Source: Epinephelus fuscoguttatus
Taxonomy: Eukaryota; Chordata; Actinopteri; Perciformes; Serranidae
NCBI RefSeq assembly: GCF_011397635.1
Contig: NC_064759.1
Span: 23,770,428 to 23,834,427 of the forward strand
Direction: 5' to 3'
Length of the DNA: 64,000 nucleotides
Numbering within the stretch: the stretch's first letter is position 1; the number at the start of each line of letters is the position of its first letter. Of this stretch, positions 1 to 11,148 are shown piece after piece. The position numbers and the translations under genes are program-made. A model generated the notes under the pieces. The model ran no database searches and was not told where the DNA came from. It saw only the letters and a program-made list of their open reading frames with translations.

Positions 1-2667
1 TCTCAACTACACAATCTGTGTCAGGTTAGCTGAATGATACTCATGTCACATTTGCTCTTTATAAGCATTAATGAGACAAACTTTGCATTAGGGATGCACC
101 GAAATGAAAATTTGTGGCCGAAGGCGAATAATATTAAACGTTGGGCCGAATACCGAGTACCGAATACCGGATATTGTTGTTTAGTTTTTCATTCGTTTTG
201 GGTAGTCATGATGCCAAGAAGAGGATATTACTGGAGCTGACTTCCCATCGCCGGTAAGCCGATGGCCGCCGTATTTAACAGGAATACATTACTGTCTGTG
301 TCTGTGACCCCCATTCAACCCACAACCAATGGGATTCGCCTTTCATTTCTGCTGGTGGTTGAAATCTGTAGGCGGCTCGCACAGCGTGCTGAATGATTTA
401 AGCCTATTTTGCTCACTCAAAACTATTTTTAGTCGCAAATGCGAGTGCTGTGACGGGCGGATCGCCACACTGCCGACATTCTACTCCGCCCGTCATGGCA
501 CGCTGTTTGATTGCGTTATCAAAACACGCCGCTAGTATTCGGCCTTGCTTTTAACTTATTCCACCGAATACCGAATGTGTGTTTTTTTGCAATATTCGGC
601 CGAATATATTCGGTTACCGAATATTCGGTGCATCTCTACTTTGCATGAGAAAGTCATAAATCAGTGCGTCTCCAAACCTGTATTTTTCATTGTTTTCCTG
701 TTTGTAGTCACAGCCCGAACACCAATCTCACAGGAATGGCCATTGCTGACATCACACTGCTAAGTGGATTTGAGGCTGTAACTCAAGACCTGGACAGGGT
801 TAGTAGCTCTCTCTACCTCCTCTTCATCATTGTCATCGTCACTGCAAAGTGGGAGAAGCGATTTCGGTTGCCTGTCTCGTTCATTTCCTCAATAGAAAAG
901 CTTAGGTGATTGACAGAATCTGGATGGAAAGTCTGCAGGCTAAATTGGTACAAAAGATTAGCGACTATGTCAGAAAATATCTGGTTCTTGGGTAGAAAGT
1001 TAAAAGTGGAAGCCTGTGTACATATAAATGTAAAAAGTTAACTTCTTGTTACCTGGCAAACATCAGAGACTCCAGAAAGTTACCACTCCTAGTCCGTCTC
1101 CTAGTCCGACAACCCCCTGTAAAACAGTGATCTGCTGTTTTTAAATTTTGTTTTTTGTACGGATTAAATGTACAGGATACGTGCTAATGAGTCATCTTTA
1201 TAGTTGTCTATAGGCAAATTTTGTTACCTTTGGACAGAGCCAGGCTACCTGTTTTCCCATTTCTAGTGTTTTTTCTAAGCTACGTCAACCTTTGGATTCA
1301 TAACAATGAGAAAATCATAAAAAATTTGAAAAGATAATATAGTTAAAAACGGTTGATTTTTTTTTTTTTTTTTTTGTCTCCTTGTAGCTAAAAGACGAAC
1401 CTGAACGGTACATTTCCCATTATGAGGTCTCCTATGGAAGAGTGCTGCTCTACTTCAATGAGGTAAGGCTGAAATGTTTTTACATACAGACAAATTTTAC
1501 ATATCCAGTACTAAAAGGGTTTTTTGCTCTCACTCTAGCTCCTCCAATCAGAGGAATGCATTAGTTTTGATGCTATACAGAGAGTACCAATTGGCCTTCT
1601 ACAGCCCGCTCCAGCTGTGTTCTATGATTATTATGAACCAAGTAAGCTTTTCATTTCATATTTCTACAATTTTTTTGTCAGGATAGAGGGGATGCTTTTG
1701 TGTACGAATATGAAGTATTTGTGCTGTCCTTGCAGACAGAAAGTGTACCGTGTTCTACTCTGCCCCCCAAAGAAGCAAGGTGGTCTCCAAACTGTGTTCA
1801 GAGGATGTGTGCCAGTGTGCAGAAAGTAGGCCATTACTCTGAGATCCATACCGACAATCACCTGTTAATAAATGTAGCTTTACCCTTCAGGTTTGTATAA
1901 ATAATTTAAATTATCATATTCATCTTTCCTTTAGGACCCTGTCATAAAATACAAAATACATTTCAACTGGGAAGAGGTCAAAGAATCACAATGAATCACC
2001 GTTTACAACATGCTTGCTTCTACCCTACAGTAGATTACGGTCAGTACTGCACACAAGACGTGTAAACTAATATTACCTTGACTATCAAAATCTCAAACCT
2101 TTACTTTCATATAGTGACACTTTGTTTTATTTCAGCATACATTGTTGAAGTCCTCAATGTTTCCATGAAGAGTAACTTTGAGCTGTACAAAATGAAAGTA
2201 AACGAGGTCCTCAGATCCCGTAAGTAAAGCAGATGCTGTAACACTGAACTTTGATTGTTTATGCTTGGGCGATCCATCTTAATATAATGACAATCATCTG
2301 TTCGCCAGATGAAGATATCCATGTGAGTGAGAATTCTGTTCGAGTGTTTGCTAAGAGGCGTCACTGTAAAGGACAGCTAGAACTGGGAAAACAGTATCTC
2401 ATCATGGGCAAAGACGGCTCTACAACCGACTCATATGGAGAGTAAGTATCATCAGTAATACTAATAAAAGTACAATTTTACACTGACTATTTCAATTTCT
2501 GTTCATTCTCTCCCTCTTTCTGTAGGATGCAGTATCTGTTGGAGTCAAACACCTGGGTTGAAAGAAAGCCTACAGAGAAAAAATGTAAAAAATCTACACG
2601 TAAAGCTGCCTGCGCTGGGTTTAATACATTTACAGGTGATTACAAGATAAATGGCTGCAGACAGTGA
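1..2667 (+). CDS. c4: Complement component C4, upstream tandem copy, 3' part only (exons 33-41)
   Basis: This is the 3' end of a first C4 gene that begins outside the window. Exons, numbered after the complete copy downstream, are 1-24 (end of exon 33), 708-798, 1388-1462, 1539-1641, 1736-1825, 1935-2039, 2136-2219, 2309-2441 and 2526-2667, with the TGA at 2665-2667. All junctions are GT-AG and the frame stays open. It encodes the end of the alpha/gamma region: the MG8-like segment with GMAIADITLLSGF, then the netrin-like C345C domain ending KINGCRQ. C4 is the serum precursor that, cleaved by C1s or MASP, becomes C4b and binds targets covalently. Exons 35, 36, 37 and 39 look identical to the second copy, whereas exon 38 is one codon longer and strongly different. 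The call rests on similarity to C4 rather than C3 or C5, notably the LYDYYxP-like and YLIMGxDG motifs and the C-terminal end. Confidence 0.93.
89..638. mobile_element. Non-autonomous hAT-type element in intron 33 of the upstream C4 copy
   Basis: A 550-bp insertion has near-matching terminal inverted repeats TAGGGATGCACCGAA and TAGAGATGCACCGAA. It is flanked by a perfect 8-bp direct repeat CTTTGCAT at 81-88 and 639-646. Eight-base duplications are typical of hAT transposons. The equivalent intron of the second C4 copy (around 59230) has a single CTTTGCAT and no insertion, so it is an empty site. No transposase is visible. A longer relative lies at 34627-35506. Confidence 0.9.
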
Positions 2668-2822
2668 AACAGACAAATCTGTTTCATTTGACTAACATTT
2701 TCAGCTTAGATTTAGAGTTTAGTTCAGAGCTCTTTTTTTCACCTTGTATACTCACAGTCATGATAGTGAAACAACATCAATACACACTGAGATACTGCTT
2801 ATGCAGATCAACATGGGAATTC

Positions 2823-2828
2823 ATTAAA
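2823..2828 (+). promoter_or_regulatory. Possible polyadenylation signal of the upstream C4 copy
   Basis: ATTAAA lies about 156 bases after the C4 stop codon. ATTAAA is the commonest variant of AATAAA. No closer AATAAA is seen, so this is only the best candidate. Confidence 0.35.
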
Positions 2829-2938
2829 TGTCATGGAGCTGTGTGCAAAGAAGAGACTGCATTTAAACTGTTGTGAAAAAGTTTGATTTTGCAGGACCCG
2901 TACTGGATTTTATACTATTTGTTGATGTTGATTATTAA

Positions 2939-4121
2939 AGGATAACTTCGGTATTTTTCAACCTGGGTCCTATTTCCCCATGCGTATGTGTGCATATGAT
3001 TCATAGGTACAAGTCATTTTAAAATTGGTTCAGTATTGAGGGAGGCGGATGCAGTCGGCAGTCGCGTGGTAGATATGGGGGCAAATGCGTCCCGTATAAG
3101 TTTGCGCATTAAAAGTGCTTTTTTCGCCACTGACCGGTTCAGATCACCAGTGCTATCTCTGTAAATAGCATACTAAGCGTTTCCCTGACCCTTCACCTCC
3201 TCCCAGCTGTGACGTCATCTCGCGAGAGCTTTGCTTGTTGCCTGAAGAAAACAGAGGAGCCATGCTGAGCGCCGCACAGAGTGGCGCTGGTTGTCCCGGA
3301 GTACAGTTGAGAGTTTTACTGCATCGGTATCATGGCTGCATATTTACCCGATTTTGAGAACGAGGATGAACCCTTTTTATTTCAATGGCCGCCGGTAGTT
3401 ATTTGAGCCCGAGTATATGGACGAGGAGCTCCTACAAATTGAAGAGCAGACGAGGATAGAGAGAGAGGGCCAACGAGCAGACGAGGGTGAAGCAGTGGCT
3501 GCACAAACACGAATCTCTGAGGACTGGTGGTGCTCCTTGCTGTGACTGCATGCTCACAGAGGAAGAATGTCCGTGTTGCAACGAGTGGGACCTGCTGCCC
3601 AATATTCATGGTCTCAATGTGTCCTGGGATGATACAGAAACTACCACCATTGTATAACTACGTTAGAGGATTTCCCCCCTCTGATCAACAGGGCAGTGCT
3701 GGATACCTTTTTTCATGTGCCCAAAATAAATTGGAGGAGGCGGCCAAAACCACAGGGACCAAATGGTCAACTATCCATCAAATAAGTATAACTAATATGT
3801 CTTTATGCATGTAATACTGATACCTAGAATTGTCTCCAAGACGCACATTTACTGTTGCATACTTTGCCCTCGTATATATTGTACAATATATTGTATTGTA
3901 TTCTCGCGAGATGACGTCACAGCCAGTGGTGGGGAAAAAAAGCACTTTTAATGCGCAGACTTATATGGGACACATTTGCTCCCATATCTACCTCACGGCT
4001 GCCGGCTGCATCCGCCTCCCTCAATACTGAACCAATTTTAAAACGAATTGTACCTATGAATCATACGCACACATACACATGGGGAAATAGAGCCCAGATT
4101 GAAAAATACCGAAGTTATCCT
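2939..4121 (+). mobile_element. TTAA-flanked DNA transposon with long terminal inverted repeats
   Basis: The element starts AGGATAACTTCGG and ends with its inverted complement, and is flanked by TTAA on both sides (2935-2938 and 4122-4125). The inverted repeats extend imperfectly for about 180 bp at each end. TTAA targets are used by piggyBac and Kolobok transposons. No transposase is recognisable. The only coding remnant inside is the P2X7-ballast-like pseudogene at 3332-3783. It sits just downstream of the first C4 copy. Confidence 0.85.
3332..3783 (+). pseudogene. P2X7-ballast-like ORF remnant inside the TTAA element
   Basis: From an ATG at 3332 the translation reads MAAYLPDFE, then after a frame change FEPEYMDEELLQIEEQ, then after further frame changes CDCMLTEEECPCC and CITTLEDFPPLINRAVLDT. 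The clustered Cys pairs followed by a C-I-T-T-x-E-x-F segment resemble the zinc-binding ballast domain in the cytoplasmic tail of P2X7 receptors. Related ORFs are known as stand-alone proteins in many animals. At least three frame breaks make it non-functional as read. No transmembrane P2X part is present, so it is not a receptor gene. The function of the intact protein in transposons is unknown to me. Confidence 0.6.
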
Positions 4122-4125
4122 TTAA

Positions 4126-4472
4126 TGGCATTTATAAGGAACACTTTAGCATAGAATACAGATGAAAATGTGTTATCATCAACAAATGTGTCCTTTAGCC
4201 TTTAAAGGTGATAGATATAGGATTCATACTTCCCGGTCAGTAGGTGTCGCACTCACACTCGCCCGCTCTCGCTCCACTCTTCAATTCTATAGGTTGCCAG
4301 GTTCGTAAACAACAGACAGTGGAGACAGCAATGTCAAGTTAAGAGTTTTGTGGTATAGTAATTAAAAAATAATAATAAATCATGAATCCTCTCTTGTGCG
4401 CCCTGTAACACACTGTAACAATCTCTGTAAAGCATTTTTAGCTCTACTCGTCACTAATGCTAACGTAATTAG
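4126..4472. other. Unassigned spacer before the retrovirus
   Basis: About 350 bp without a recognisable gene. It contains TTTAAAGGTGATAGATATAGG near 4200, which looks like another repeat end, but no matching partner was found beyond the retroviral insertion. The last four bases, TTAG (4469-4472), are the retroviral target duplication. Confidence 0.4.
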
Positions 4473-5129
4473 TGTTGGGAATAGAATGATTTTATGCATT
4501 TTACTATCAGTTGTGTTTCACTATATAAGTTTTAGATGTGTGAACAATGAGAATACTAAGATGATTTCAGCTGATCTGAATGTGTTTGCTTTGCAGAAGC
4601 GGAGAAGTACAGGAGAGGAAGAGACATGAAATCTGAGGAGCACATACCGCAATGCTTAGATAATTAGTTTCATATATGGTAAAAATAATAGAAAGTGATG
4701 TACAGATAGTAAGGTACAGCACGTGTAGGGAGTTGTGTTGTTCTCTTGTCTTTCAAAACAGGAACCACGCCCCCACTGTCAGCGGGAAGGAGTCAGATTA
4801 ACACGAGGCAGGGGCGTGGTGTGGTGAAGGAGGAAGTGGAACTGCCAATGAGAAGAGGACAACGCCTTGCGTGCACAATGACACTCTGTTACGCTCAAAT
4901 ATACTGGGTCAGGGAAAGGACAGGAGGTCAGACTTCGTGAACTGACACACCTTTGTTGTTCTCAGGGACTTGAAGTTGAGACCCAGAGCTCTGTAATTTT
5001 ATTCCTTTACTGCTTAATAAACTACATTAACTGAGACCGAATATCTTCTCCTATTGCTTCATTAAAGAACATGCAGGACTGAGCTCACACATAGCACATT
5101 GGAGAGTAGGATGAGCCCCCAGTCCATCA
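4473..5129 (+). repeat. 5' LTR of the endogenous retrovirus
   Basis: 657 bp, starting TGTTGGGAATAG and ending CCAGTCCATCA. It matches the 3' LTR at 15225-15882 throughout, with only one single-base length difference noticed (near 4962, corresponding to 15710). A TATATAAG lies about 50 bp from the start, and AATAAA is at 5016-5021. Confidence 0.95.
5016..5021 (+). promoter_or_regulatory. Polyadenylation signal in the 5' LTR
   Basis: AATAAA in the last quarter of the LTR, matched at 15769-15774 in the 3' LTR. Its position fits the R region of a retroviral LTR. Confidence 0.6.
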
Positions 5130-5131
5130 AT

Positions 5132-5149
5132 TGGTGACCCCGACGTGAT
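5132..5149 (+). other. Retroviral primer-binding site, tRNA-Trp type
   Basis: TGGTGACCCCGACGTGAT begins two bases after the LTR. It is complementary to the 3' end of vertebrate tRNA-Trp including its CCA. Avian leukosis-type viruses also prime with tRNA-Trp. Confidence 0.85.
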
Positions 5150-5374
5150 TTGAAGCCGGAGAAGTGACGGGATAAAAGACATTCAACAGCGGAGGACAGC
5201 AGTATTGTGACAACACCTGCCGCGGCCTAAAAAGAAGGTAAGCAGACGCCTGTTTTATCAAAGTTCTGCAATTGGAAACACTAAAACTTGTGTTGTCATT
5301 GTACTAAAATCTCCTAGTCTGAAATGTAAAGGAATAAAGTTAGAACAAAACACAAAAGTGAAAGCCCCGGGGCA

Positions 5375-5575
5375 GGGTGAAAGGCCCTGGAGCAAATCAT
5401 AAATTTGACTCCTAAATACGAAACATAGTCAACACCTCGACAGGACAGGGTGAAAGGCCCTGGAGCAAATCATAAATTTGACTCCTAAACATGAAACATA
5501 GTCGGGTGAAAGGCCCTGGAGCAAATCATAAATTTGACTCCTAAATACGAAACATAGTCGGGTGAAAAACCCTGA
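5375..5575 (+). repeat. Tandem repeats in the retroviral leader
   Basis: Three copies and one partial copy of a unit starting GGGTGAAAGGCCCTGG begin at 5375, 5448, 5504 and 5560, giving spacings of 73, 56 and 56 bp. They lie in the untranslated leader between the primer-binding site and gag. Function is unknown. The leader from 5150 to 6329 shows no other clear feature. Confidence 0.85.
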
Positions 5576-6329
5576 GATTAGGTTTTCCATCTAATCTCTA
5601 AAAAAGAAAAAGACAAGTGTCCTGAGGTGGATAAGCTCGGGGGGAGAACCCATAAGGTTGCCCCTTGGACAGCTGAGAATATAGTCTGAAGACACGGGTT
5701 GTCTGAGGTTGAAAGACCTTTGTAGATTGCTACAACACAAAAAGAGGTTACAGAGTTCTGCGGGCAGGGAGCGTTTTCCATGTGATCCCTAACACTGAAT
5801 ACTATCGCTCATGTTGAGACATCTATTCAGTGGTCCGCAGAACCACCCTGATATTGGGAGTGTAAATAAATAAGTCTTTTAGGGGATATTGTTTTGTGGG
5901 TGGCTTACCGACAACCAGCTATTTTACGGGGCGGAAGAGTTGTGTAGAGTCTATTAGAGGTGACTCGAATTCCAACTCTTTTCGTGCCTGAGCGGTGGTC
6001 GCGTTCTGTGGGGAAGAAAAAGAGGAAGCTGTGTAATTTTGCCTTAAGATAGAAGCCAATTGTCGCCGAGCCATAGGCATCCCGCACCCTCCTAGGAGAG
6101 TGGTGTAGAAGCTTGGATGTGTCGGCCTGCAATTGGTGGAACTTAAGCAGCGAAATCACAGCGATAGAAAGGAAAATAAGTCCAGCAGACTGCGCTGCAG
6201 AGCGGTCACGTGGCGCTGAGTATTGTGTGTATTGTTGTAATTGTGTGAAGTTTTTTTTTTTTTAACATCGTGACGAGTAGTACCCTCTGAGTAAAATAAG
6301 TAAGGACAGAGGAGGGACAGAGAGACATC

Positions 6330-8607
6330 ATGGACGGTGAATTTGACAGGGACTGTCGTGAGCAGGGTGGATGTCCTCCCATCCTAGTAAAAACACAGTA
6401 CGGGAGATTAGGAAACAGTTATTGTCAGGAGTAATAGATAAGCAGAGACAGGCTGTAGGAAAGGAGTTTGATGATTTATGGAAGGCATTACAGGCCCAAA
6501 ATGAGCTTCCTCGGGATGAGGAGGCAGTAAATGTTACAAAGAAATTGCTGGCTGCAGAGTTAAAGCGAGAGATGATTTGGAAGAACACGCTAAAAAGGAG
6601 AACGAACCTAAATTTATAAAGAGAAAATGGAAACATCAAAAAGAAATGAAGGAGCGCAAACGAGCTCTGCTCCATCAGATGGCAGTTACAGCCATGGCCT
6701 ATTGGAAAAACACAGACAAAAGTCACAAAAAACAAAACAAAGATAAGCAACCTCTGTCTGCTCCTGCAAAGGATCCAGCCTCACCCCCACCAGAGCCCAC
6801 CTCTAATAGGTTGTATCCTGAGATACCCCAACACACACACCTCCAATTCCCCACCATATTCAGGAAAGAATATGCAAATGCCAATGTTGATGATTAAAGA
6901 CGGTGTGCTTAATACAGATGTGATAGGGGAAGGAGAGTATGTGAAGGCCAAAGAGGAAGTGATGAAGGAAATAAGACAGGGAATAGTACAGGTGGAGGCA
7001 ATGAAACAGGACGTGATGAATATTGTGGCGGGAGCGCAGAATGTGTATCAGGAGACTCTGAGATCTATAGACAGGAGTAGGGACATGCAGGATGATGTGT
7101 GCAGCATAGAGAGCAGAGACAGTAAGAGAAGCATGAAACAGGGCCCTCTTTCCTCCAGCACCTCTAACGTGGAAGCAACGGAGGAGGAGCGGCCACTAGC
7201 AGAGGCAGTGTTTCAGTGAGGGCACAAAGAGAGAGGTCAGATAGAAGCAACAGAGAAAGGAGAAATAAGGAAAGGAAAGAAGAACCAGAGGAGTGTTCTG
7301 AGATAGAGGAAATGGAGGATGAGGAAAGTCAAGGATGGTCAGGGTCAGACTCTGAGAGTGACCAAGGTACGAAGGCTGTAAGACTAACAGGAATAATAAA
7401 GTCAATCAAAAGGCCACACAGTGCTGCGGCTCACGTTCAGGTTGTCCACATTCTCCTTATAATCTCCGACAAAATAAGAACAAGCCAAAAACATTTGCCA
7501 TGCCACTCCTGGAAAAGACCCCAGGAGGAGGAGAGGTATACCAACCCTTCTCCTTTACAGATATGCACTGCATCCTGGATAAGATGCCCCACCATTAGAG
7601 GGAGGAGGCCCCTGGATGGAGCGTTTCTGTAAACAGACCATGGGTCACAAAGTAGCATTAGGGGACTGGAGAGCGCTATTGGGACAACAGCTCTCCAGCT
7701 GGGATTTAACTGCACTTGAGACGTTGGCAAAAACAGTTAATTTAGCGGATAAAGAGCCATTCGCCCAACATGCCACTGCTATCGGTCGGGCCATGCGACA
7801 ACAGTTTCCCATTCCATCTGGCGCCATGCACACGCTCACGTTTCACATCGAACCTGACGAAACGTCGCAACATTCCTTAGCAGATGTAAGAACACATGGG
7901 TAGATGTGGCTGGAGTACACCCAGGGTCTTGTGACCTACAAACCACCCTGTTCAGAAAGGCCGTGTTAGAGGGACTGCCTACGAAGGTAAAAGAATCATT
8001 AGAGAACAATCCTGACCTTCCTGGCTGTTCCACTGAACAGTGGGAGAAACACCTCACACACCACATGAAAAAACACAGAGCTAAACAGGCGGAAGAGAAG
8101 GAAAGCACAGACTCAGCACAGGTTCAGGTGCTCTAACTTCAATTGGAGGCGGCACGTCGTAAACGAACGATGTGAAAAAGACAAAAGTCAAACAATCAAA
8201 TGATTCAGCAGCCTCAGCCATCACCCACAGTTACCCCCGATCTTTTTCCAACCCCTGAGGGGGTAGACCCTCGCCCTCCCAATTGGAGCGGCTCCCGAGG
8301 TGGTACAGGAAGATTCAGAGGCAGGGGGGGAAGACGTGGCGGCCCAAGAGGGGGTCAGGTTGATGGGGGGTGCTTCCTTTGTGGAGACCCATTGCATTGG
8401 CGGGAACGCTGTCCACACCAGACCCACTCATGTAATGCTGACCCCGAGTGGTTGGAGGACAGGATGCGAGGCAGGCAGCTCGGACCTCCCAGGGTGGCGG
8501 AAACAGAACCCCAGGGGCGGGTATCAGGGACCGCACAGGAGGTTATCAAGATTATGTGCATCAAGCACCCAATGCCACTGTCGCTCCGCAGGGTCAATAT
8601 CCTCTGA
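6330..8607 (+). pseudogene. gag: Retroviral gag, frameshifted
   Basis: A possible start codon is at 6330, with a second open segment from 6371. The coding signal then changes frame repeatedly, with open segments at about 6371-6619, 6577-6897, 6872-7219, 7216-7632, 7616-7903, 7906-8136 and 8200-8607. The first third is lysine- and glutamate-rich and matrix-like, the middle is capsid-like with a W- and L-rich stretch, and the end is Gly-Arg rich. The nucleocapsid part carries one zinc knuckle CFLCGDPLHWRERC, a CX2CX4HX4C motif, near 8378-8420. Gag would assemble the particle and bind the RNA. The many breaks mean no complete Gag can be made as read. Confidence 0.8.
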
Positions 8608-8679
8608 TGACCTGGGAAGATTCCCAAGGATATTGACGGGCCCAAGAACCCCTACGCGGGAGGGCTGGCAGACCCCTAC

Positions 8680-9207
8680 TTGCGACTGAAAGTACTGAAT
8701 CAAGAACTGCCTTTCATGTTGGACACGGGGGCACGGTATTCCACATTAAACCTCCCTGTGTCTGCTACTCACATGTCATCATCAGCGGTTGAATTAACTG
8801 GGTTCTCGGGTCAATCAGAAAATCTGCCACTCACAAAACCACTCACCACTACCATACTCCAAGCAGATCAGACATTTCCACACACATTTGTTTCCTCAAT
8901 GGCATGTCCTGTTAACCATTTGGGCAGAGATGTGTTATTAAAGTGTGGAGCCTCCATCCTGTGCAGCCCGGACGGACTGATAGTGACGTTCCCAAATGGA
9001 TACACTGTGAACTGCTCATTGTCAACTGTACATTCATCTTCACAAATGTTGTTATCTGCAGACACATCCCCCACAGCTGAAGGACAGTGGGCAGATATCT
9101 ACTGGGGCCTCCTCGAGCCAAACACCACAGCAACTCCTGGGATTTGCGCTCTATCAGTCATGGCGCCCTTGGGTTCAGTCATTAAATCCTTACACACCTC
9201 CTCCTGA
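8680..9207 (+). CDS. pro: Retroviral aspartic protease domain
   Basis: This open segment contains the protease active-site motif LDTGA at about residues 14-18, and a downstream LGRD motif typical of the second half of retroviral proteases. The enzyme would cleave Gag and Gag-Pol. It follows the nucleocapsid region in a different reading phase, as expected for expression by suppression or frameshifting, but the surrounding damage prevents choosing between these. The start shown is the first Met of the open segment and probably not the true beginning of the protein. Confidence 0.8.
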   Translation: MRLKVLNQELPFMLDTGARYSTLNLPVSATHMSSSAVELTGFSGQSENLPLTKPLTTTILQADQTFPHTFVSSMACPVNHLGRDVLLKCGASILCSPDGLIVTFPNGYTVNCSLSTVHSSSQMLLSADTSPTAEGQWADIYWGLLEPNTTATPGICALSVMAPLGSVIKSLHTSS

Positions 9208-10565
9208 TCCCTTCCATGTAACACTTTATTATGATAGAAAAGGGGATGAGATGTATCAGCAGGCATTTTATAACGAAATTGAAGGTCACAGGTGGGATAT
9301 ACAGTCGTCCTGTATACTGGTGGGTAATGAGGAGTGGCTGCAGCTGTTGACCTCGCTTCAGAACAGCAACAGTGGTATAAGGGGAGGAAGAAGCCTCCTC
9401 ACATATCTCTGGCAATCCATGCAAAACATCAGGCCAAAGACTTGGGCCCTATGTGTAAGAGGCTAATGCAACTCACTGATTGGATCCGCACTCAAATTCC
9501 TCAGGTGGATTTCTCACCCTCTGAGAAAGCATATCGCATCAGGCAGGGAGCTACAGACAAGGCGATCCTGGAACACCGACAGATAGAGAGGTTTCATGGT
9601 AGGAAAAGACTGACCATCCAGACGCAGAACACATGTTACACACACTTCCTGACTCTCTCTGGTCTTCTGGGCCCACCGATGTGGGCTACTGTGCACAGGT
9701 CACCCCATTACATGTGAGTTAAATGATTGGACACCGATTTGGCAGAATCAATATCGCCACAAGCCAGCGGCTGAGGCTGGTATTGCAGATACTATCGAGG
9801 GTCTGTTACAGGCTGGAGTGTTGGAGGCCTCAAACTCCAGCTGGAACACACCCATTCTTCCTGTAGAGAAACAGAATACAGGCAAATATCGCATGGCATG
9901 ATCTCAGACGCATTAATGCAGTAATCTCCACACCCACAGTACCAGTGCCAAACCCATACACCGCCATGTCTAGCTTGTCGCCAGAACATAAGTGGTTTTC
10001 TTGTATAGACCTTGCGAACGCCTTTTTCTGCCTACCTCTCGCCGCCCCTTGCGACATTTTCTCATTCACTCATCGTGGTAGACAGCTACGTTACACCCGC
10101 GTCCCACAGGGTTTTATCCTGTCACCTGGTCTTTTCAATCAGGTTCTCAAACAGCAGCTGGCCGAATTGTCACTACCAGAAGGGGTTGTGGTAATCCAGC
10201 ACGTTGATGATATCCTCTGGCCGCACCGATCCTCCACCTGCCTGGAGGCCACACGCTCTGTCTTACTACGCCTACACCACACAGGGTTCAAAGTCTCTAA
10301 AACCAAGCTACAATGTTGTAGGCAGCAGGTCTCGTTCCTGGGTCGCATAGTGTCGGCTAAGGGCACGGCCGTGTCCCCGTCACACAGAGAATCGATTCTG
10401 CATCACCCAAAACCACACACCGTGAAAGACATGTTGTCATTTTTGGGCCTCACCGGGTACAGCAAGCACTATGTGGCCTCTTATGGCGAACTAACCCATC
10501 CTTTGCGTGCCATGGTTAACGCACAGGGCATGCGCAATCTTACTGCTCCTGGTATGGACCACTGA
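9208..10565 (+). pseudogene. pol: Retroviral reverse transcriptase, frameshifted
   Basis: The N-terminal part is open at 9334-9717. The fingers region then continues in another frame to about 9945, including a stop near 9900, and 9945-10565 is open. Recognisable motifs are the IDLANAFF segment (catalytic Asp region), VPQGF, and the catalytic box at 10200-10211, which reads HVDD instead of the usual YVDD or YMDD. The enzyme would copy genomic RNA into DNA. Two frame changes plus the altered box make it inactive as read. Confidence 0.85.
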
Positions 10566-11046
10566 CGCTGAAACCTCATTTATCTCCCTCAAACAGGCAC
10601 TCTCTGCTGCTCCGGATCTAGCCATCCCCGACTACAAGCTACCGTGTGTTCTTGATGTTTCCGAAAAGACACACACCACCTCTGGTGTGCTTTTCCAGAA
10701 AAAAGGGGGAGGCAGACAGGTGCTGATGTATGTAAGCATATCCTTAGACCCAACCGAGGATAGACACCCACCGTGCACTCGACATGCAGCAGGAGTGGCA
10801 AAAATTTTGCAGAAAATAGCACACATAGTGATGGGACACGCACTGACTGTACTAACAACGCACAGCATAGTGGCATATGTAAACTCAGCGGCATTTACTA
10901 TGACATCACTCAGACAGACGAGGCTGGAAAAGATCTTAAATGCACCACACATAACATTCACACATGAAGGTGTAAACATGGCAGATAACATGGGAGAGGC
11001 GAGCCACACAGATGTGAGGAAAAGGTGCAGAAAGACACCAGGGTGA
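10507..11046 (+). pseudogene. pol: Retroviral RT connection region, out of frame with neighbours
   Basis: An open segment overlaps the end of the polymerase segment in another frame. It has the pattern of the RT connection/tether (ISLKQAL, DVSEKTHTTSGVLFQKK). It ends at a stop at 11046, and about 100 bp later the RNase H proper reopens. It is therefore broken from both sides. Confidence 0.65.
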
Positions 11047-11148
11047 GAGAAGATTTGCAGGCGAAGCCCTGACTAACGCAGAGGAAACACTGTTCACAGA
11101 CGGATGCTGTTTCAGGCATCCAACTGAGGACTGAAAGCAGCATATGCA

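Noticed and set aside
3332..3783. P2X7 receptor gene
   Set aside because: No channel or transmembrane part is present, and the segment lies wholly inside a transposon with terminal inverted repeats.
6328..6750. 140-codon antisense ORF over gag
   Set aside because: It is Phe-rich, the reverse of a Lys/Glu-rich gag segment, so it is a shadow frame.
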